Positions 59,172 through 64,000 of a DNA stretch of 64,000 bases are shown one piece after another (within the stretch, counting starts at the first letter, position 1; each line of letters starts with the position of its first letter). A program made the position numbers and the translations under genes. This stretch comes from Palsa-870 sp039935415. Its GTDB lineage: Bacteria > Chloroflexota > Dormibacteria > Dormibacterales > Dormibacteraceae. The stretch covers positions 1 through 64,000 of the forward strand of contig JBDTKH010000010.1 of NCBI GenBank assembly GCA_039935415.1. The letters are read 5' to 3'. The notes under the pieces were generated by a model, which did not search any database, was not told the DNA's origin, and saw only the letters and a program-made list of their open reading frames with translations.

Positions 59172-60905
59172 GTGCTGATTCGACTGCTCCGCCTGTACCT
59201 CCGCCCATACAAGCGGGGGGTCGTCGTCGTTGTCGTGCTGGTGTTGATCCAGTCGATCGCCACCCTGTACCTGCCCAACCTCAACGCCGACATCATCAAC
59301 AACGGTGTCGTGAAGGGCGACATCCAGTACATCTGGCGGACCGGCGCCCTGATGCTTGGCATCACGGTGGTGCTCGGCATCATCGCGATCGGCGCGGTGT
59401 ACTGGGCCTCGCGCACCTCGATGGGGGTGGGCAAGGACCTCAGGGCTGACGTCTTCGGGTTCGTGCAGAGCTTCTCCGCGCGCGAGATGAACCGCCTGGG
59501 CACGCCGTCGCTAATCATCCGAAACACCAACGACGTGCAGCAGATCCAGATCTTCCTGCAGATCGCCCTGACTCTGTTGGTCAGCGCTCCGATCATCGCC
59601 GTAGGCGGCGTCTTCATGGCCCTCCGAGAGAACGTCCCGCTTTCCTCGGTGCTCGTCGTGATCATCCCTTTGCTGGCGCTGATCATCGGCCTGATGCTCA
59701 TCAAGGCGGTGCCGCTGTTCCGCTTGGTACAGGGCAAGATCGACCGGATCAACCAGGTGCTGCGCGAGCAGATCATGGGCGTGCGGGTGATCCGCGCGTT
59801 CATCCGCACGCCCTACGAGCAGCAACGTTTCGAGACGGCGAACGCAGACCTCACCTCGATCGCCTTGCGGGTGAACAGGATCTTCGTTCTCGCCTTCCCA
59901 GCCGTGATGGCCGTAATGAACCTGACCATAGTCGCGGTGCTGTGGTTCGGCGGCCACCTGGTGGACAGCGGGCAGATGCCCATCGGCAATCTCACCGCTT
60001 TCCTCCAGTACATCATGCAGATCCTCATGTCCGTGATGATGGCGATCGCGATGGTCATCCTCGTGCCGCGCGCCGAGGCAAGCTCCGCGCGCATCGCCGA
60101 GGTGATCGACACCGAACCTTCGATCGACGATCCCGCCCAGCCGGTCGACCCCGGCCGGCCCACCGGTACGGTCGAGTTCCAGGACGTCACGTTCGGCTAT
60201 CCGGGTGGCGAGAAGCCCGTACTGCAGAACATCACCTTCGAGCTGCGGCCTGGCCAGACCACGGCAATCATCGGCGGCACCGGGTCCGGGAAGACCACGT
60301 TGCTCAACCTGATCCCGCGCTTCTTTGACGTCAGCGAAGGTCGGCTGCTGGTCGACGGTGTTGACGTGCGGGAGCAGCTGCTCGAGCGGCTGTGGAGCAC
60401 CATCGGGCTGGTGCCGCAGCGTGCCTACCTGTTCGGCGGGACGATCGCCGAGAACCTTCGCTTCGGCAACGAGGACGCCGGCGACGAGGAGCTGTGGCAC
60501 GCGCTCGAGGTGGCCCAGGCGAAGGACTTCGTGACCGGTATGCTCGGCGGGCTCGACGCCCCGATCGACCAGGGTGGCACCAACGTGTCGGGGGGCCAGC
60601 GCCAGCGGCTCGCGATCGCCCGAGCGCTGGCCAAGCGACCGGCTGTCTACCTCTTCGACGACTGCTTCTCCGCCCTCGACGCCGGCACCGACGCGCGATT
60701 GCGCGCCGCACTGCGGGCGGAGACCAGGGAGGCGACGGTGCTGATCGTCGCTCAGCGAGTGAGCACGATCATGCATGCGGACCGGATCATCGTTCTCGAC
60801 GACGGTGAGGTCGTCGGTCTAGGCTCGCATGACGAGCTGATGAAGACCTGCGAGCCGTACCGCGAGATCGTCGACTCGCAGCTCGGTGAGGCGGCGGTCG
60901 CTTGA
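59172..60905 (+). CDS. ABC exporter half-transporter with degenerate ATP site
   Basis: A 577-residue half-transporter: six membrane helices in the first 320 residues, then an ATPase domain with Walker A GGTGSGKTTLL, signature VSGGQRQRLAIARAL, Walker B VYLFDDCFSALD and switch region VAQRVSTIMHADRI. The catalytic Glu after Walker B is Asp and the H-loop His is Gln, both marks of the inactive-site partner in heterodimeric exporters such as TM287/288. GTG 59172 follows AGGA. Its stop overlaps the next gene, the expected partner. Confidence 0.93.
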   Translation: MLIRLLRLYLRPYKRGVVVVVVLVLIQSIATLYLPNLNADIINNGVVKGDIQYIWRTGALMLGITVVLGIIAIGAVYWASRTSMGVGKDLRADVFGFVQSFSAREMNRLGTPSLIIRNTNDVQQIQIFLQIALTLLVSAPIIAVGGVFMALRENVPLSSVLVVIIPLLALIIGLMLIKAVPLFRLVQGKIDRINQVLREQIMGVRVIRAFIRTPYEQQRFETANADLTSIALRVNRIFVLAFPAVMAVMNLTIVAVLWFGGHLVDSGQMPIGNLTAFLQYIMQILMSVMMAIAMVILVPRAEASSARIAEVIDTEPSIDDPAQPVDPGRPTGTVEFQDVTFGYPGGEKPVLQNITFELRPGQTTAIIGGTGSGKTTLLNLIPRFFDVSEGRLLVDGVDVREQLLERLWSTIGLVPQRAYLFGGTIAENLRFGNEDAGDEELWHALEVAQAKDFVTGMLGGLDAPIDQGGTNVSGGQRQRLAIARALAKRPAVYLFDDCFSALDAGTDARLRAALRAETREATVLIVAQRVSTIMHADRIIVLDDGEVVGLGSHDELMKTCEPYREIVDSQLGEAAVA

Positions 60906-62950
60906 TCAACCGCGGCGCGGCGCCAGGCGGGAGAGGTCCGGGCGGAGGCCCCGGCGGCCGGCCGATGGGCGGCGGCTGGATGGGCATGGGCGGCCCACCG
61001 GCGGGCAAGACCCGCGACCTCGGCAAGACCCTGCGCCAGCTTGTCGGGCGGCTGCGCCCCGAGCTGCCTTTGATCGGCGCTGCCACCCTGTTCGGCGCCG
61101 CCAGCGTCGCCTTCGCGGTGATCGGCCCCAAGATCATCGGCAACGCGACCAACGTCATCTTCAACGGCATCGTCGGCAAGATGCTGCCCGCCGGGATCAC
61201 CAAAGCGCAGGCGATCGCCGCGCTTCGGGCACGCGGCCAGGGCCAGCTCGCCCAGATGCTTTCGGGGATGGACGTGAAGCCGGGCCAGGGCATCGACTTC
61301 ACCGTGCTTGGAGAGATCCTGCTGCTTGCTGTAGCCATCTATCTCGCGTCCTCGCTCTTCGCGTGGGCGCAGGGCTACATCATGGCGGGCGTCGCGCAGC
61401 GCACCGTCTACGGGATGCGGCGCGACGTCGAGGCCAAGCTGTCCCGCCTGCCGCTGAAGTACTTCGACAGCCACTCGCATGGAGACATCCTCAGCCGGGT
61501 CACCAACGACATCGACAACGTCGCGACGACTTTGCAGCAGGGCATGAGCCAGATCCTCACGTCGCTGCTCACTGTCGTTGGCGTACTCGGAATGATGCTG
61601 TTCATCAGCCCGCTGCTCGCGCTCATCTCGCTGGTCACCATTCCCCTGTCGGTCGTGGTGACCATCCTCATCGCGAAGCGATCGCAGGTCCAGTTCGCCG
61701 CGCAGTGGAAGGTCACCGGGCGACTCAACGGCCACGTCGAGGAGATGCACACCGGCCATTTGCTGGTGCAGGTCTTCGGCCGGCGCCGCAAGGCCCAGGA
61801 GCAGTTCAACGCGCTGAACCAGACCTTGTACGAGGCAAGCTTCCGTGCGCAGTTCCTGTCCGGCATCATCCAGCCGGCGCTGCAATTTCTTGCCAACCTC
61901 AACTATGTCGCCATCGCCGTGATCGGTGGGTATCGCGTCGCTTCCGGCACTTTGTCGCTCGGCGACGTGCAGGCATTCATCCAGTACTCGCGGCAGTTCA
62001 CGATGCCGCTGACGCAGCTGGCAAGCCAGATGAACCTGCTCCAGTCGGGCCTCGCGTCGGCCGAGCGCGTTTTCGAGCTACTGGCGGAGGAAGAGGAAAC
62101 CGCGGACCGCGCCCGGCGCGCGCAGGGCGCGCTGAACAAGTCGGGGGTCGAGCTGGGCCGCGTCACTGGCAAGGTCACGCTCGAGCACGTGTGCTTCAGG
62201 TACGAGCCGGACAATCCGCTGATCGAGGACTTCAACCTCGAGGTGCATCCCGGACAGACCGTCGCGATCGTCGGACCTACCGGGGCCGGCAAGACGACGG
62301 TCGTCAACCTGCTCATGCGGTTCTACGAGATCGACTCGGGCCGCATCCTGCTCGACGGCATCGACACTCATGACCTGACGCGAGACCAGGTGCGCGGGGC
62401 CTTCGGGATGGTGCTGCAGGACACGTGGCTCTTCGCGGGCACCATTCGCGACAACATCGCGTACGGGAAGGAAGGGGCGACCGACGAGGAGATCGTCGCC
62501 GCGGCTCAGGCGGCGCACGTCGATTCCTTCGTCCGCACCCTTCCGCACGGATACGACACGGTGCTCGACGAGGAGGCCTCCGACCTGTCCTCGGGGCAGA
62601 GGCAGCTGCTGACGATCGCCCGCGCCTTCCTCGCCGACCCGAGCATCCTGATCCTCGACGAGGCGACGAGCAACGTCGACACCAGGACCGAGGTGCTCAT
62701 CCAGGCAGCGATGGCGCGCCTGCGGCACGGCCGCACGAGCTTCGTGATCGCCCACCGTCTGTCCACCATCCGCAAGGCCGACTCGATCGTCGTCATGGAC
62801 GCCGGGCGCATCGTCGAGCAGGGCAGCCACACGGAGCTGCTGCAGCGCGAGGGCTTCTACTACAAGCTCTACACCAGCCAGTTCGTGGACGCGTGGGCCG
62901 ACGAAGCCTCGGCGCCTCAGCTTGCGCCGGCCGGCGGACGACCGCAGTAA
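60902..62950 (+). CDS. ABC exporter half-transporter, catalytic partner
   Basis: A 682-residue half-transporter. A Gly/Pro-rich N-terminal tail (APGGRGPGGGPGGRPMGGG) precedes the membrane domain, with an inserted segment of about 50 residues after the first helix (KMLPAGITKAQAIAALRARG). The ATPase has intact Walker A GPTGAGKTTVVN, signature LSSGQRQLLTIARAF, Walker B ILILDEATSNVDT and H-loop IAHRLSTIRKADSI. TTG 60902 overlaps the previous stop (TTGA). The pair forms a heterodimeric exporter; drugs, lipids or peptides are possible substrates. Confidence 0.93.
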   Translation: MINRGAAPGGRGPGGGPGGRPMGGGWMGMGGPPAGKTRDLGKTLRQLVGRLRPELPLIGAATLFGAASVAFAVIGPKIIGNATNVIFNGIVGKMLPAGITKAQAIAALRARGQGQLAQMLSGMDVKPGQGIDFTVLGEILLLAVAIYLASSLFAWAQGYIMAGVAQRTVYGMRRDVEAKLSRLPLKYFDSHSHGDILSRVTNDIDNVATTLQQGMSQILTSLLTVVGVLGMMLFISPLLALISLVTIPLSVVVTILIAKRSQVQFAAQWKVTGRLNGHVEEMHTGHLLVQVFGRRRKAQEQFNALNQTLYEASFRAQFLSGIIQPALQFLANLNYVAIAVIGGYRVASGTLSLGDVQAFIQYSRQFTMPLTQLASQMNLLQSGLASAERVFELLAEEEETADRARRAQGALNKSGVELGRVTGKVTLEHVCFRYEPDNPLIEDFNLEVHPGQTVAIVGPTGAGKTTVVNLLMRFYEIDSGRILLDGIDTHDLTRDQVRGAFGMVLQDTWLFAGTIRDNIAYGKEGATDEEIVAAAQAAHVDSFVRTLPHGYDTVLDEEASDLSSGQRQLLTIARAFLADPSILILDEATSNVDTRTEVLIQAAMARLRHGRTSFVIAHRLSTIRKADSIVVMDAGRIVEQGSHTELLQREGFYYKLYTSQFVDAWADEASAPQLAPAGGRPQ

Positions 62951-63000
62951 CACCTCCCCACCATGTGGGGAGGTCGCCACGTTAGCGGCGGGTGGGGGTG
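62951..63000 (+). repeat. REP/MITE-like palindrome, type A
   Basis: A 50-bp unit with CACCTCCCCACCATGTGGGG at its left, a GTTAGC centre and GGTGGGGGTG at its right, nearly the same as the copy at 7929. It follows the exporter operon directly. The 133 bases from here to the next gene hold no supported coding sequence. Confidence 0.85.
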
Positions 63001-63133
63001 AAGGGGTAGGCTCTCGACGGTGGCCATCAACCCCGCCTGCTACGAGTGGTTGGCAAAGGTGTGGAAGGCTCCAAGCTCGACCGGTTGATTCGCCTCACAT
63101 CACCGCCTGATCGCTTGATGACGCGTTCCTGAG

Positions 63134-64000
63134 ATGCGCTCCTCGCGAATGCTCATGGCAGTGGACCTCCACGCAGCCGGCGAGCCGGGCAGGGTGATCC
63201 TCGGCGGCATCCCAGACGTTCCGGGCGAGACGATGTTTGAGAAGCGGGAGTATTTCGAGCAGCACCTGGATGCAGTCCGGAAGCTGATGCTGCGCGAGCC
63301 TCGCGGCTACCCCGCCCTGTGCTGCAACGTGGTGCTGCCGCCAACCGACCGGCGCGCAGCGGCGGGGTTCGTGATCATGGAGCAGACCGAGTACCCGGCC
63401 ATGTCCGGCAGCAACATCATCTGCACAGCAACCGCCCTGCTCGAGATGGGCGTCGTCCCGGCCGTCGAGCCTGTTACCGAGTTCGTGCTCGAGGCTCCGG
63501 CGGGCCTGATCGGGATCACCGCCGCGGTGGAGGGCGGCAGGGCCAAGAGCATCACGTTCGAGAATCTGCCGGCGTTCGCGGTCCACCTCAACGCGCCGGT
63601 CGAGGTGCCGCAGCTCGGGACGATCAAGGTCGACGTCGCCTACGGCGGGATGTTCTATGCGATCGTCGAGGCGGCGCAGGTCGGGCTTCGAATCGCGCCC
63701 GACGAGGGACGCGAGCTGGTGCGGCTGGGCGAGATGATCAAAGCGGCGGCCCGCGAGCAGCTGCCCGTGAGCCATCCCGAGAACCCGGCAATCAGCGGCA
63801 TATCGATCATGCAGTTCACCGCTCCCGCGTCGCGTCCCGGCGTCTCGATGAGGAACACGGTGGTCATCTCAAGCGGCCGGTTCGACTCCAGGCGGCCGGA
63901 GACGTGGACGGGAGTTCTCGACCGCTCCCCATGCGGGACGGGCACCTGCGCAAGGATGGCCGTGCTGCACGCAAAAGGGCAGCTGCCCCTCAACCAGGAT
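63134..64000 (+). CDS. Proline racemase family protein (likely trans-3-hydroxy-L-proline dehydratase), 3' end cut
   Basis: 289 codons are visible. Seen: the N-terminal half AVDLHAAGEPGRVILGGIPD, the first catalytic motif YPAMSGSNIICTATALLE (Ser at the position that is Cys in proline racemase) and the second motif DRSPCGTGTCARMAVLHAKG (Cys). A Ser/Cys or Thr/Cys pair marks trans-3-hydroxy-L-proline dehydratases rather than racemases/epimerases, so dehydration of trans-3-hydroxyproline is the likely activity. ATG 63134 is the start. The gene runs off the window. Confidence 0.88.
   Translation, partial: MRSSRMLMAVDLHAAGEPGRVILGGIPDVPGETMFEKREYFEQHLDAVRKLMLREPRGYPALCCNVVLPPTDRRAAAGFVIMEQTEYPAMSGSNIICTATALLEMGVVPAVEPVTEFVLEAPAGLIGITAAVEGGRAKSITFENLPAFAVHLNAPVEVPQLGTIKVDVAYGGMFYAIVEAAQVGLRIAPDEGRELVRLGEMIKAAAREQLPVSHPENPAISGISIMQFTAPASRPGVSMRNTVVISSGRFDSRRPETWTGVLDRSPCGTGTCARMAVLHAKGQLPLNQD

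Noticed and set aside
63019..63087. 22-codon GTG frame upstream of the proline racemase-family gene
   Set aside because: No ribosome-binding site and no similarity that I recognise; chance frames of this size are common.

Overview
The window is a GC-rich bacterial chromosome segment, complete apart from a gene cut at each end. The gene set looks like a monoderm, soil-type lineage near Chloroflexota/Dormibacterota or Actinomycetota. Pointers are a single-chain (alpha2-type) glycyl-tRNA synthetase, a luciferase-like F420-type oxidoreductase, an MMPL transporter, many GTG/TTG starts, several starts lying 5-8 bases after a -10-like hexamer (possible leaderless mRNAs), and no lipopolysaccharide genes. 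The lineage is an inference from gene families; no rRNA is present.

Layout. 1-9.3 kb: lon (cut, minus strand), a broken beta-propeller lipoprotein gene, then a tightly packed plus-strand run glmU-prs-CNNM/CorC protein-recO-VOC and glycyl-tRNA synthetase. 9.5-19.6 kb: accessory genes, including a double PD-(D/E)XK-like protein, a nucleotidyltransferase, an S9 peptidase, an LLM oxidoreductase, an M20 peptidase, a two-gene membrane/secreted operon and a papain-like protease. 19.9-22.6 kb: pyruvate phosphate dikinase, preceded by four 64-bp tandem repeats. 23.1-26.8 kb: a decay zone with MFS, ABC, SRPBCC, AraC and DUF1905 genes that are truncated, frameshifted or stopped, interleaved with intact SnoaL and VOC genes. 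26.8-33.9 kb: dnaG, the principal sigma factor, an ECF sigma factor with a membrane-anchored propeller partner, a cytidylate-kinase-like protein and small proteins. 33.9-46.3 kb: cupin, a large LuxR-type ATPase regulator, MMPL transporter, methyltransferase, secreted hydrolase, Nudix hydrolase, tRNA-Asn, DUF347 membrane protein, acyl-CoA dehydrogenase and a BNR-repeat/MoaD-like pair. 46.5-50.7 kb: a small C2H2 protein, then a Fur-family regulator divergent from a four-gene metal ABC importer, with four direct repeats at exact 13-bp spacing between them. 50.8-64 kb: RecQ, YdeI, orphan Flp pilin, LysR, DUF1697, DUF1801, an internally deleted NAD-binding gene, a large secreted phosphatase-superfamily protein, a heterodimeric ABC exporter and a proline racemase-family gene cut by the window end.

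A family of about 50-bp two-hairpin palindromes (REP/MITE-like) recurs through the window. Most copies are intergenic, but one lies inside the MMPL reading frame, one forms the 3' end of the nuclease-like gene, and a related unit has become a tandem array. Together with the decay zone and a second copy of one gene's start region, this points to an actively rearranging accessory layer over conserved housekeeping blocks. Some single-base lesions could be assembly errors; this is stated where it matters.
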